Below are positions 43,510 to 55,092 of a stretch of 64,000 nt of DNA, one piece after another. Source of the stretch: Colocasia esculenta. Taxonomy: Eukaryota > Streptophyta > Magnoliopsida > Alismatales > Araceae. Below the pieces are notes generated by a model. The model was given only the letters and a program-made list of their open reading frames with translations, was not told the origin of the DNA and searched no databases. The stretch is from positions 24,215,346-24,279,345 of the forward strand of contig CM024766.1 in NCBI GenBank assembly GCA_014218235.1, in the 5' to 3' direction. The translations under genes were made by a program, and so were the position numbers. Position 1 is the stretch's first letter, and every line of letters starts with the position of its first letter.

Positions 43510-44263
43510 TTGCACATACCTAGTTCCCTTCTAAGAGACGTAAATCTCTCTTCAGGTAAAGCTTTTTGTAAAGATATCTGCTAACTGATTTTGAGTATCT
43601 ACAAATGAAATATTAATATTACCATTAGCTACATGATATCTAATAAAATGATATCTGACCTCTATATGTTTCTTCCTGGAATGTTGTACTGTATTTTTCG
43701 TGAGATTTATTGCACTTGTGTTGTCGCACAGCAGCGGGATGGTCTTGATGTGCAATCCATAGTCTTCAAGCTGTTGTTTGATCCATAGGAGTTGAGTGCA
43801 ACAGCTTCCAGCAGCTACATATTCAGCTTCAGCTGTTGATAGTGCTACTGAATTTTGTTTCTTTGAAGACCATGAGATCAAGCATCCTAAAAGAAATTGA
43901 CAACCACCACTAGTGCTTTTTCTATCTACTTTACATCCACATAGTCAGCATCCAAATATCCTACTAAACTAGTTTCACAAGCTTTAGGATACCATAGACC
44001 TAAGTTATGAGTTTTGGCTAAGTATCTAAAGATCCTCTTAACAAATATTAAGTGAGATTCCTTGGGATCAGATTGATATCTTGCACACATGCATACCTAA
44101 ATAAAATATTAGGTCTACTAGCTGTTAAATAAAGTAATGACCCAATCATACATCTATAAAGTTTCTGATCGACTTTCTTACCTTCCTTATCACTGTCTAA
44201 CCTAGTGGATGTGCTCATTAGAGTGGGCAATGGCTTAGCATTATCAAATTCGAATTTCTTCAA
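43510..44263 (-). pseudogene. pol: Element B RNase H and RT C-terminal part
   Basis: Frame 43881-43552 reads ISWSSKKQNSVALSTAEAEY, then GSCCTQLLWIKQQLEDYGL, CDNTSAINLTKN, HIEVRYHFIRYHV and LADIFTKSF, the RNase H end of copia pol. Frame 44263-44048 holds the RT connection (KPLPTLMSTSTRLDSD, CMIGSLLYLTASRP). A frameshift separates them near 43950. Confidence 0.9.
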
Positions 44264-45350
44264 CAGTTCCTTGGTGTATTTTGCTTGACAATGTGTGTAC
44301 CTTCATTGCTTTGCTTGATTTGTAATCCAAGGAAATAGTTGACTCTCTCCCTCATGCTCATCTCAAATTCTCCCTGCATGAGCTTCCCAAAATACTTGAA
44401 CAAGGATTCATCAGTAGATCTGAATATAATATCATCGACATAAATTTGCACAAGTAATATATTTTTTATATTTGATTTAATAAACAATGTACTATCTACC
44501 TGTCCTCTAATAAACCATAATTTAGTAAGAATGCACTAAGTCTTTCATACCATGCTCTAGGTATTGTTTTAAACCATATAATGCTTTATACAATTGATTA
44601 GGAAAATCTAAATCATCAAAACCAGGAGGTTGTTCCACATAGACTTCCTCCTTTATAACCATTCAAAAATGTTGATTTAACATCCATTTGAAAAATTTTT
44701 AAATCTAATGCAGATGCATATGCAAGTAATATTCGAATAGCCTCTAGTCTACCCACTGGTGCATAGGTTTCATCAAAATATATGCCTTCCTCTTGAGAAT
44801 AGCCTTGAGCAACCAGTCTGGCCTTGTTTCTAGTGATAACACCAGCTTCATCCAATTTGTTCTTGATCACCCATTTGGTGCTAATCACAGGATGATCTGG
44901 TGGTCTTAAAACAAGGGACCAAACTTGATTTCTCCTGAACTGATTAAGTTCATCTTGCATGGCTAGAATCCAAGATTCATCAGACAGTGCTTCATTGACT
45001 GTCTTCGGCTCTATTTGAGATACAAATGCTAAATAATCACAGGGAATGATATTACCTCTTGTTCTTACCCTACCTGATGGATCTCCAATGATGTTATCGG
45101 CTCCATTCCTTTGGAAGATCATCATGGATAACATCCTCTGTTGTAGTTCTTCCAAGGATGGATCTTCATCATTCTTGATGGTAGATTCTTTCAGCTTTTG
45201 GGTAAGATTATCGGTATCTTCATCATCACTTTCAGATTCCTTTCTTAAAGAAGGGTTAGATTCATCAAAAATAACATGCACGGTTTGTTCAATCAATAAA
45301 CTTCTTTTATTAAAAACTCTATAGCCTTTAGGTTTAGAAGTGTACCCCAT
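44264..45350 (-). pseudogene. pol: Element B reverse transcriptase
   Basis: Frame 45350-44616 starts in the acidic linker (SESDDEDTDNLTQKL, DPSLEELQQRML) and enters RT with VISTKWVIKNKLDE, ARLVAQGYSQEEG, FDETYAPVGRLEAIR and FQMDVKSTFLNG. Frame 44487-44260 has the catalytic IYVDDIIF and YFLGLQIKQSNEGTHI. Frameshifts at about 44640 and 44500 and a degraded stretch between them (the YGLKQ region) break the chain. Confidence 0.9.
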
Positions 45351-46235
45351 AAAGATCCCTTCGTCGGATTGAGATCCAGCTTACCTATGTCTCTTTTGCC
45401 ATTGTTATGAATGAAGTATGGACTCCAAAGTTCTGAGATGGCTGATCTTGGGCTTCCTTTCCTTGTACAACTCATATGCAGTCTTCTTTATGATTGGCCT
45501 AATCATTAATCTATTTTATAATGTAACATGTTTTATAGCTTCTGCCCAGAAGTATCTTGAAAGGTTATATTCAGATAACATGGTCCTGGCCATATCCAAC
45601 AGGTTCTATTCTTCCTCTCACCTACTCCATTTTATGTGGTGTTCTAGGTGCTGAGAAATTGTGTTCTATACCCTGACCATTACAAAATTCTGCAAATCTA
45701 TCGTTTTGAAATTCTCTCCTCCATGATCTGAACGGATACTGATGGTGTTGAACTTCTTATCTTTTTGAACAAGTTTGCTGAACTTCACAAAACTCTCACA
45801 TGTGTCCTCTTTATGCTCAAGAAATGATACCCATGTAAATCTTGAGTAATCATTAACTATAACGAATCCAAAGTTCTTTCCTCCCAGGCTAGTAGTTCTA
45901 ATTGGTCCAAACAGTCCATGTGTAGCAGTTCTAGTGGTTTGGAGGTAGTGACTACTGTCTTGATTTGAAGGAAGATTTTGCATGCTTTCTTTTGCACATG
46001 GCTCACAAATACTGTCTAATCTTGAGTTAATCTTTGGCAGACCTTCTATTAGATCATGTTTGATGACTTTTCTTATTACATCCAGGCTGCAGTGACCTAA
46101 TCTTCTATGCCACAGCTCAACATTCTGTTCTTTACTTGCTGCTAGACAAATGTCTTGATGCTTTAATTCTTCTAGATGTAGTACATATAAATTCTTTTCT
46201 CTATTAGCTTCAAAGATAGTTGCACCATCCTTGAT
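45351..46235 (-). pseudogene. pol: Element B integrase
   Basis: Frame 46346-45666 carries the zinc-binding part (WHRRLGHCSLDVIRKVI, then CEPCAKESM) and the start of the core: VIVNDYSRFTWVSFLEHKED with the first Asp position and TISIRSDHGGENF with the second. Stops and shifts follow at about 45660. The third acidic region and C-terminal part are degraded (45654-45351). Non-functional. Confidence 0.87.
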
Positions 46236-46237
46236 AA

Positions 46238-46450
46238 TCAGACATTTGGATTCCTGAAATTTGATCTGGTGACCCTTGATGCATAGAACATTTCTATAAG
46301 GATTTTGTCTTGATTTCCAATGGATCCACAACCAATTACTAACCATTTTCCATTATCGCCGAAGGTTACTGTACCTTCTTCATTTTTTATATGAGAGAAC
46401 AGTTTCTTATTACCTGTCATATGCCTTGAGCACCCGCTGTCCAGTACCAC
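46238..46450 (-). pseudogene. pol: Element B protease region
   Basis: Frame 46450-46238 reads VLDSGCSRHMTGNKKLF with the aspartic protease D-S-G intact, then VTFGDNGKWLVIGCGSIG. It follows the second gag zinc knuckle by about 120 bp, the same spacing as in A and F. Confidence 0.88.
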
Positions 46451-46572
46451 TTTGATGCTCTAAGGCTTCCATGCAATAATCAATGAGATTTAGGTACCCA
46501 AGTTCTTTTGGGTCCTAGTTGGTTAGCTTCTTCACAATTTCTTTTGAGAATCCATTTTAGGTGTTTGGTAGT

Positions 46573-48254
46573 ACAAGTTATTTTAGTGTGACCTAATTTG
46601 TTACAGTGAGTGCAGCAAGGAATATTGTTTATTATCCTATTTGGCTTATGGTTTTTACTATTTTTTGTTTTATAGTTAAGATTTTATTCAGCTACGAATT
46701 TTGGTGTTGGATAGATTTTAGGATGAATTACGGTTTCTTCATTGTCTGGTGGGATATATCTTAAGCCATACTTTTTCCTACTGATCTTCTTGCTCCTTTT
46801 AATATTAAGGAAGATTTTCCATTTGTGAATTTTTTAATTGTGGCTGTTAAGTTTCATTATCTTTTATTAGTGTGTTTTTCACTTTTAAGTTTGCTTGTGG
46901 TTTTCTGATTTTCTAAGTTTGATATCTTCTCATTTTTAATTTTTATGTCTTCGCATAGTAGTTCATTTCTCCTTTTTAGTTCAGAAATTTATTTTTCTAA
47001 CTGTTCAGTTTCAGATTTTAGATCTGAGTTTGTTATTTCAAGACATGCATATTTTTCTTCGTTGTTTTTAAAAGTTTACAGACCTTTATATTTACTATAT
47101 AATTCATTAAAAGTATCTTCTAAACTATCTGAATCTGATTCATTGCAAGAAGTGAAGGATGAGTCAGAAGATACCTTATCATCAATATTTGCCATGAAGG
47201 CCAGGTTGGCTTTTCTTCTTCTTCTTCACCTGAGCTTAACTCACTATCTGAGTCACTTTCGTTGTTCCATGCAGCAGCCATGGCCTTCTTCTTGTACTTT
47301 TTAAATTTCTTCATGTTGTCCTTCTTCTTGAACTCTATCTTCTTTAATTTTGGACACTCGACTTTAATGTGTCTAGGCTTCTTACACTCGTAGCATATTG
47401 GTTCTGATTTCTTTACATCTTTACCTTCAGATCTTTTGAAGTCTCTACCTTTCTTGAAATACCTTCTTCCTGACTGATACTTCTTCTTAGCCAGTATGCA
47501 CTACAATCTTCTGGAGAGAAAGGCTTCTTCATCTTCACTGCTTCCATTGCTTTTGTCACTTTCTAATTCACCATCAGATGTGTCTTCTGTGGCCTTGAGA
47601 GCATGATGTGCTTCTTCTTGCCGGAGGATTCTCCCAGCCTTTCCATATTTATCTCTTGAGCCATCAAAACCCAATGATTTCTCAAGTGACATTCTCTTAA
47701 GATCGTTGGCTTCTTCTATAGCTGTTACTTTTGGAGTCCATGAGGTTGGTGGGGATCTTAGTATTTTCCTTACCATGTCTCCAATTTCATACGTTTTTCC
47801 AAGCCTGGCCAACCGTTGGTGATGTCTGTGAATCTACTGTACATTTGGGAGATGGACTCTCCAGATTGCATTTGAAATCTTTCGCATTGAGCTACTAGAA
47901 TATCTATTCTTATTTCTTTTACCTTGTCAGTTTCTTCGTATGTGAATCTCAGCTTTTCCCACATTTCCATAGCTGATTTACAGGCTGAAATCCAGTTAAT
48001 TCTTTCTTACTCAGCGTACAGCACAGTATACTTTTAGCCTTACTATTTTAAGATAGTTTCTTCTTGTCTTCATCTGTCCATTTATCTTTACTATTTTTTA
48101 CCAAGAGGTCTCCTTCTTCAACAATTGACCAAAGCTAGAAATCGAGACCTTGAAGGAAGAACTCCATCCGTGTCTTCCAGTAGTTGTAATCTTTACTGTC
48201 GAATTGAGGAGGTCTGTTAACAGACTGACCTTCTGCATAACCTTGAGCTGTCAT
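46573..48254 (-). pseudogene. gag: Element B gag with two zinc knuckles
   Basis: Starts at ATG 48254 (MTAQGYAEGQSVNRPPQFD), 48 bases inside the PBS. Codon 40 is TAG (48137-48135) where relatives have Gln. Capsid segments: MEMWEKLRFTYEE, IDILVAQCERFQMQSGES (47970-47770) and MVRKILRSPPTSWTPKVTAIEEA (47812 on, split: MVRKILRSPP, SWTPKVTAIEEA). First knuckle CYECKKPRHIKVEC at 47395-47354. An acidic/basic coiled-coil part follows (47314-46850), then a second knuckle CTHCNKLGHTKITC at 46614-46573, just ahead of protease. Several frameshifts. Confidence 0.88.
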
Positions 48255-48301
48255 TTATCTTTGCTCTTCACATCATGATATCTACTTACTCTAAGAGACT
48301 T

Positions 48302-48314
48302 AGCTCTGATACCA
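48302..48314 (-). other. Primer binding site of element B (initiator Met-tRNA)
   Basis: Minus strand TGGTATCAGAGCT, two bases from the 5' LTR end. Same primer type as elements G and F. Confidence 0.93.
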
Positions 48315-48316
48315 CT

Positions 48317-49130
48317 TGTTGCCCAGATAGTAAGCCCAGAGGAGGGTGAATGGATTGCTAAAAATTCTTCTTACAATGATTCCTGTAAATAAACACACTT
48401 GACAGACAACACTAAGATAGATAGTTAGAGTTAGTGTTAATCAAAACAAAGAGAACAATCACACAGACAACCGAAAATTTTAATCCTGGTTCAGATCTCC
48501 TATCCCAAGGAGTCCTACGTCCAGTCCCCAAGCAACCACTTGGGATTCCACTAAACAAGGGTACAGTCCCCCTTAAGGACACTTACACATCCAGCAACAG
48601 CTGGCCTTCTCTTCTCTACCAGAAGAGGAATCCCTCCACCTGATGCAACAGGTCTTCTTTTCACACCTGAAGAGGAATGCTCACAGAAAGAATGAGTTGA
48701 AAGAGAAAGGCCCCAAGACCAAGCTTAAAATCACTGCTTGATCTGAGGCGAAGTCTGAGAGACACAAGATTATCACAAATGGACTCTCTCAGATCAACGC
48801 AAGCTCTCAAAGGCAATGCAGTATTCTACAAAGAGCTAAGAGCTACAGAAAGTTGGAATGGACGAGCTGGCTCTTGTTGTTCTTCAGGAGACTAAGATGT
48901 TCAAGCTTCTCAAAGGTTGTTCCTCAAGGAGGGTCTTGTGCTTGGAGTCACCAGTCTTCTTGTATCTTCTTTGAAATAATTTGACCGTTGAAGTATCCAT
49001 TGTCTCATATCTGCATGCACGTTGGAGATCTGGTCCAAAGTATAGAGCAGGTGAGCTTACAACTATTAATGCCCAGATTGACACACACACTCATGAGGAG
49101 AGATTGTCTGAATCTTCTATCCTCTTGTCA
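48317..49130 (-). repeat. 5' LTR of element B, truncated
   Basis: Matches the 3' LTR from TGTTGCCCAGAT up to TCCTCTTGTCA, then changes abruptly to element C's RT. About 814 bp remain of roughly 2.27 kb. Contains the conserved end block (48335-48353) and AGTCCTACGTCCAGTCCCC (48511-48529). Confidence 0.88.
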
Positions 49131-49916
49131 GGGACTCACATCTGTCAAACTAAGTATATTTTAGACTTACTCTCTAAATATGATTTTGACAAGTGTAAGC
49201 CTTTATGAACACCCATGAGCTCAGAAATTAAGTTAGACAGTGATCCAATTGGTAAGAAAATGGATCAGAAGATATATAGACGCATGATTGGGTCATTACT
49301 ATATCTTACTACTAGTAGACCAGATATAATGTTCAGTGTATGTTTATGTGCTAGATTTTAGGTTGATCCTAAAGAATCTCATGTTAATGCTGGTAAAAGA
49401 ATTTTTAGATATCTTATAAATACAAGCAACTTGGGTTTATGGTATCCCAGATGTTCTGAATTTAAATTGCTTGGGTATAGTGATGCTGACTATGTTGGAT
49501 GTAAAATGGATAGAAAAAGCACCAGTGGTACTTGTCAAATTCTTGTAGGATGCTTAATTTCTTGGTCCTCTAGAAAACAGAATTCAGTAGCTTTGTCCAC
49601 AACAGAAGCAGAATACATTACAGTTGGAAGTTGCTGCACTCAACTGCTGTGGATCAAATATCAACTAGAAGACTATGGTCATACACTTCATGAAATTCCA
49701 ATATTGTGTGACAACACAAGTGCAATCAACTTGACCAAAAATCTAATTCAACATTCAAGAACCAAGCACATTGAGGTCAGACATCATTTCATCAGGGACC
49801 ATATAAGTAATGGAGATATTTTACTTGAATTTGTCTCTACAGATGATCAATTAGCTAATATATTTACTAAACCACTCCTTGAAGATAGATTTACTTCAAT
49901 AAGAAAAAAAAAATAG
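49131..49916 (+). pseudogene. pol: Element C RT end and RNase H
   Basis: After GTHICQTKYI and LLSKYDFDKCKPL (stop at 49206-49208) the connection region continues to the 161-residue frame 49431-49916: GLWYPRCSEFKLLGYSDADY, STSGTCQILVGCLISWSS, STTEAEYITVGSC, CDNTSAINLTKN, TKHIEVRHHFIRDH and LANIFTKPL. (The first string is split in the family as WYPRCSEFKL and GYSDADY.) The RNase H frame is uninterrupted to a TAG after an A-rich run, and is the best kept coding segment of element C. Confidence 0.92.
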
Positions 49917-49996
49917 GAATGTGCAACCCTGATTAAAAAAACTCAAACTCTTGACTGTATTGTATGTTCAATTCATTGCCAAACTTTTCTAACTCT

Positions 49997-50055
49997 TGAA
50001 CTTTCGACTTCTCCTAAGTCGGAGTTTTGTTCTTCGACTCTTATGAAGTCGGAGT
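49997..50055. repeat. Palindromic repeats between pol and ORF3 of element C
   Basis: Two inverted repeats, TTCGACTTCTCCTAAGTCGG and TTCGACTCTTATGAAGTCGG, matching the position and motif of 28197-28306 in element A. Confidence 0.88.
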
Positions 50056-50337
50056 CAATTTTAATTCAAAAAAAGGGTTACAAGTTTTTATTTAAAGGGG
50101 GAATTAATTATAATGATTTATTCTTTTAATCTTAACTGTTCATCTCCTTATCTACGGTCTGTTACACATCCTCCTTCTATATTAGAATCCTTTCCTCTTT
50201 CATTCCAAATCACCCCATTTGAAACGTCTCCGACTCCTTCGTCCTCTTCCTGGTTCCCGCGTCTGTTCTTCACCCTGACGGAACCACCTTCTAGCAACTG
50301 TCGATTCTCTCCATTTTTCTGAAGAAAGTAGGATATT

Positions 50338-50406
50338 TAACATCTTTAAACCCATTCTACATCTCCTCTATCATCTCCCTTAGACCTTTTTCATGTACTT
50401 GTCCAG
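50338..50406 (+). other. Intron-like interval before ORF3 of element C
   Basis: GAAGAAA is followed by GTAGGAT, and TGTACTTGTCCAG ends directly before the ORF3 ATG (69 bp, pyrimidine-rich 3' part). Parallel to 27835-27913 in element A. Confidence 0.4.
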
Positions 50407-53400
50407 ATGGCATTCTCTAGGGCTCCGGACGGGACTTTCTTCACCCCCGAATAGTTCCAACGACTCTCGTCAACCAAGGCCTCGATTTGCCCAAGAAAGG
50501 TAGTGGATTTCTCACAGTTGTCGGACAGACTTAGTTCGGTAGAAGAAACCCTAGAAGCAATGGGTTGGTCAAAGATTTGTTCAAATCAGTGAACCGACAT
50601 TTGAGGGCGCCTTGAAAGCTTTTTATCTTTCTCTCCAAGTGTCTGTCGATGGATCAGTGTCAGGTTCTGTAAAAGGTACTCTAGTTACAGTTCTAAAGAT
50701 TTACTGTTGATATTCTGGATTGCCCCAACTCCGGACATAGGATCAATGAAGTAGTGTCCACTGAGAAGTAGAAGCTAGGCATTATTAGTAGTTTAGGCAG
50801 TCTCTCCAAGAAAGGGCTCCTTATCAACGAGCTCTCATCAGAAAAGAGAATCCTTCATGCTATCATCACTACCATCATCACCCCTAGGGTTGGAACCCAC
50901 TCCTCTACCACTGCTAGAAATGGCAGTCTCCTGTTTTGGGCTATTCAAGGGCATAGAGTCAATCTGCTCTCCATTATTTTGGAAAGAATGGCAGGGTCCA
51001 AGTTCTTGCAGGAATCTCTCTCTTATGGACCCATGCTTACTCTCATCTTTAGAAGATTTTCAGTAGACTTATCTGATGAGATCTCAGTGTCTGTTAAGGA
51101 GAAAATTGGGCTTTCCACTCTGCGAAGAAGCCATTATGTTTTGGAAGATAAAGCCTAGAATCTTTGGTCAAAGGACTCTATACCAAGTTGCTCTTATGAT
51201 ATATTTCCAGATGAGGTACAGAGTTCCTCTTCTCTTCCTCAAGTTCTGTCTCCAATTATAAGAAGAGAAGAAGTTAGAGTAGAAGCCTCAGTAGAAGAAG
51301 AAGTTCATGTTGATACTACAGCACCCTCCTTAGAGCAAGATCTCTCAGATGACACCATTAATCAAGTGCTCAGAGATCTGAAGGGCAAGAGAGTGGCTCA
51401 AGAAGAGGATATTCCCAGTTCTACTGTAGATGAGTTGTCCGTGCATGAATAGTATCACCATGTCTCTCCACCACCTATTGAGACCTGGCCAAGGTCTCAG
51501 GGGGAGACTAGCAGGATCGTTGATGATGTGCTGAATCTGGTCCTGAAGCAACAAGAGATGATGTCAATGCTTCAATTGCAAATACATCAGATAAATGTAA
51601 ATTTTGATTTTATGTCAGAAGAAGTTCAGCAGATGAAGGATCTACTCCTTCAACTAGTGTGCCAATAGGGCAGAGGCAGCTCTCCAATACCTCCCTCTGT
51701 TCAACCTGAAGAGCACAGCCTAACCAACACAGCCAGAAAAGCTTGCAGATCAGCAAGTTTGGAATTAGTAGTAGTACCAGATCCGACTATTGAACCAGCA
51801 ACAGCAACCTCAACAGGAGCAGCCTTCTGAGCAGTCTCAACAGAAGTTAGATAGGCAGCCAGAGTAGTCATTGGAGCAATCAAATCAGTCCATGGAAGTA
51901 GAAGTCCTTCCCAAGGTCAAGACTTTTAAGAGAAGAGTTAGAAGGAAACTGATGAAATTTGGTTCTCCTGTCTTTTCTTCACAGAACCCTCAACCATTCC
52001 TCCCACTCCTACTAATCCAACACCTCCCCAACTACTAAACAAACACCTCCAATTCTTTCTGAACTTGTTCCTTCTGTCTCCTATGATCCTCCTCCTCCTA
52101 CTTCTCAACCAGAGGAACAACCTCCAACTCCCACAAATACTTCAATTACTTCATTCCCTATGAGGTACACATTCAAGCCTCACATTGTAAAAACACATAT
52201 TCTTCACACCCTAGCTCCCCATTTTTTTTCCTCTCTTCCTACATCCTCAATTCCTTCTTCGGCCAAATCTACTCATCTATTTGCTCAAATAGTGCCTAGT
52301 GTGGTACTATCATCTAGAGTAGGGCCAAAGATGAAAGGCAACCCTAGTTCTCTTCATCCACCATTTTGGTATGCTTTTATTTATCACTTTGAGCAACATG
52401 TGGCTCTTCTCAAAGAATTTCTTTCTATCAAAGCTTTTCTTGAAGTCCATGGGATGTCAGCCTACAAATTTGAAGACTGGCTCCCTAATTTTCTTAAAAC
52501 TTCACAAGTTCTTTTGGCTGATGTGAATCTTATTATACAAAAAAGCCATGGTCTTTCTTCTAAAGAATTCTTGAATGTTTACCCAGGAGAAGCTGGAAAG
52601 TTTAGAGAAGCCAGGCTTAGGAACCAGTTTCTGAATGTTTCCTTTCACCTAAATCTTAGATTCTTTGATCTCTTTGGTGATTTCCTAAAAGTGCTCCAGA
52701 CCAATTATAGCAGAATGAAGTAGTTCAATGAAGATAGATTCAGATTGGGATTGCCATATGTAAATAAGGGGCAGTGAGATATGATTATTCAAGGGAAAAG
52801 AAAAATATATACATCAATGACCATTGGATTGCCCTCTGGTTTGCACCCTAATCTGATAGGTGCCATTTCCTCCAGAAATAATTTGCCCAAGTTGTCTTCA
52901 ACAGACACATTAGAATAGTCGCCAGATTCAAGATCAAATGCAACATCAAGCTATCCTTCCGTCGTTTTGCTCTGATGTATGCTCCCAAGAATTCTCAGTA
53001 TATGAAAGATTTCTAGAACAGTTTTGCAGAATCTGAAAGAATGAATGAAGATCAGTGGACAGTATCTTATCCAGAAGAAAGTTCATAATGCAAAAGGCTA
53101 AAGTTATCTCCCTCACTTTATCTCTATAAGGGCTATGAGACACTTTGGAAGTCTGTCTCTCTAAAATGGACACAGAGATACCTTGTATACTACAAAGCCA
53201 AGGATGCAGCTCACTCCCAGGGTCTCCATTGGAACATCATTGTTCATGAGTTATTGCACAAGGCAGCTAGTAGGAAATTTCTTCCTCTTAGGAGAACCCT
53301 GCTCAGTGATAATTATCATAGGAGAATCAATTGGTATCATCGCCGACACATGGTCTTATAGAAAAATCCCCTCTGTAGGACCCTCCTATGACATAGATAG

Positions 53401-53440
53401 TTCCAAATTTCTTCATATTTTTTTTTTCTAAAAATGAGCA
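50407..53440 (+). pseudogene. Element C ORF3 (env-like position, function unknown)
   Basis: Starts MAFSRAPDGTFFT at 50407; codon 16 is TAG (50452-50454), the same codon as in element A. The N-terminal domain is broken by frameshifts (GALKAFYLSLQV near 50610, SKKGLLINELSS near 50815). The linker follows, with the basic stretch KTFKRRVRRKL at 51916-51951. The C-terminal part is open at 52160-52723: FSSLPTSSIPS, FWYAFIYHFEQH, FLEVHGMSAYKFEDWLP, FFDLFGDFLKVL. It then shifts frame, with YKAKDAAHSQGLHW-like remnants near 53200. Very similar to element A's ORF3 and homologous to B's. Confidence 0.75.
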
Positions 53441-53698
53441 AAACTATGGGATTTTCTTCAGCCAAATCCCTCCATCCCTCTATCTTCCTAGTTCCTCTTC
53501 ATGAATGTACAATGATCTTCAATATTATCAATATAGATCTGTTTCTAGCCATCTATGTGTATCTATCTCTCTCTTCTATCTCTCTCTATGTGTATCCTTA
53601 ACCCTTTCTGTTAATGCCACAAAGCGGGAGAAGAGAAAAGAACAGAACAAATTAAAAGATTTTTGTTTACACTGTTTATATAAAAGTTTTCATCATTA

Positions 53699-53710
53699 AC
53701 AAAAAAGGGG
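53699..53710 (+). other. Polypurine tract of element C
   Basis: ACAAAAAAGGGG, after a CATTAAC shared with the equivalent place in A, about a dozen bases before the LTR start TGTTGTGC. Confidence 0.7.
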
Positions 53711-53979
53711 CCTTAAAAATATTGTTGTGCAATTTAAATGTTCAATCATTATATTTTTTGCTATGTAAAAATCTTTTAATATCTCCTAAATCGATTTATT
53801 GATTTATACTACAATTTATTTTTATGAAAATTAATATGACAAAGTAAAAGCATACATGTATGATACTGGATAATATTTCAGCCAAAATTTATGCACACAC
53901 AAAATCAAAGTATCAACACTGTCACACGTTTGCAAAGAAATTTTTCTAAGTCCACACGTATACTATATACCACACTGAC

Positions 53980-54270
53980 TCCGACTCTTGAAAAGTCGAA
54001 GTCTAGCAGAACTCTGACTCCTGAAAAGTCGAAGTTCTGATACTGATTGCTTATCAACTAGCCTTTACGTCGACTCTTGAAAAGTCGAAGTCTTGATTGT
54101 TGCTTCTCACTCCGATTGCTTAAAAGTTGAAGTATGATATCGATTCATGAACAAACTTGTTCTACTCTGACTCCCAAGAAGTCGAAGTCTGTCATCTATC
54201 AATATCTCACTGCGACTTCTATACAGTTCAAGTATTGTTGAATCTCACTCCGACTCCTTGAAAGTCAAAG
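53980..54270. repeat. Palindromic repeats in the LTR of C
   Basis: About seven inverted repeats of the form GACTCTTGAAAAGTCGAAGT, spaced about 35-50 bp. Confidence 0.9.
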
Positions 54271-55085
54271 TATCATTTATCAACTTCTATGTGTTCATAC
54301 TTAGATAATTTTATGTATCTGTCATTTCTTACAGAACCTAATAAATTATAATCTTGATTATTTTAATGATTTTCATTATTCCTTTGGGATCTCTTATGAA
54401 TAAAAATGTCTTATATAATCCTTGTGATTATTTCTCTACTATCGTAATTCAAATATTTTTAGCGGGAAAAATATTGTATTTACATTTTACTCTCATTTGA
54501 TATATTCTTTTGAAATTTGAAAGATTTATATATTTATTCTCTCTCACACTGTCAGAAATATAGTTCTATCCATGTTCGACAGATGGTCAAGAGTTTAATG
54601 CGAAGGTAGGTATAAGCAGCATGGGTTATCTGTTAGAGCTTACCTACCACATCTCCCTTCTGTCAGAACTCCATGACTTTTAGGAAAAGTCTTTGTATTC
54701 CCCAAACAATTGTCTGTCTATCTTTAAATACTCTAAACATTTATCTGTCTGAACTCTTTTCTGCTTTATATATTTTTATCTCACCTACCTCCAAAAGAAT
54801 GGAGGTATATGTGTTCTTTTCGTGACCTTCCAGATACGTAGCTACCCACTGAAGCTTGCTAAGCTTTCAGTCATGGGTATGGAGTTTGCAGAACATTTAA
54901 TGAAGCTATCTATAGAACCTTGAAGCTATTTGCATAGCTTGAAGCCATTGAGACTTCAAGAGCTGAAGATATGATGGACAACTCGGAAACCTCATAGTCT
55001 CAATACCCAAGATTCAAACGGCTATATTTCAAATTGCTACTTTCCAATGTTCAGTTTCAAACGGGAAGCTCAAGTTTCTGATGCT

Positions 55086-55092
55086 TATATAT
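55086..55092 (+). promoter_or_regulatory. TATA box in the LTR of C
   Basis: TATATAT about 530 bp before the LTR end, with an equivalent at 21291-21296 on the minus strand in the related LTR D. This supports the U3/R boundary lying shortly downstream. Confidence 0.55.

Larger units (their letters stand above)
33132..49130 (-). mobile_element. Sirevirus-type copia element B
   Basis: Minus-strand order: truncated 5' LTR 48317-49130, PBS 48302-48314, gag 48254-46573, protease, integrase, RT, RNase H (to about 43510), ORF3 (43124 to about 39830), polypurine tract 39410-39423, 3' LTR 33132-39409. A LINE is inserted in the 3' LTR. B sits in the gag of element A; CTCAC precedes its left end, but the matching duplication on the right is not expected because the 5' LTR is truncated at 49130. 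LTR ends match those of element F. Not coding-competent. Confidence 0.88.
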
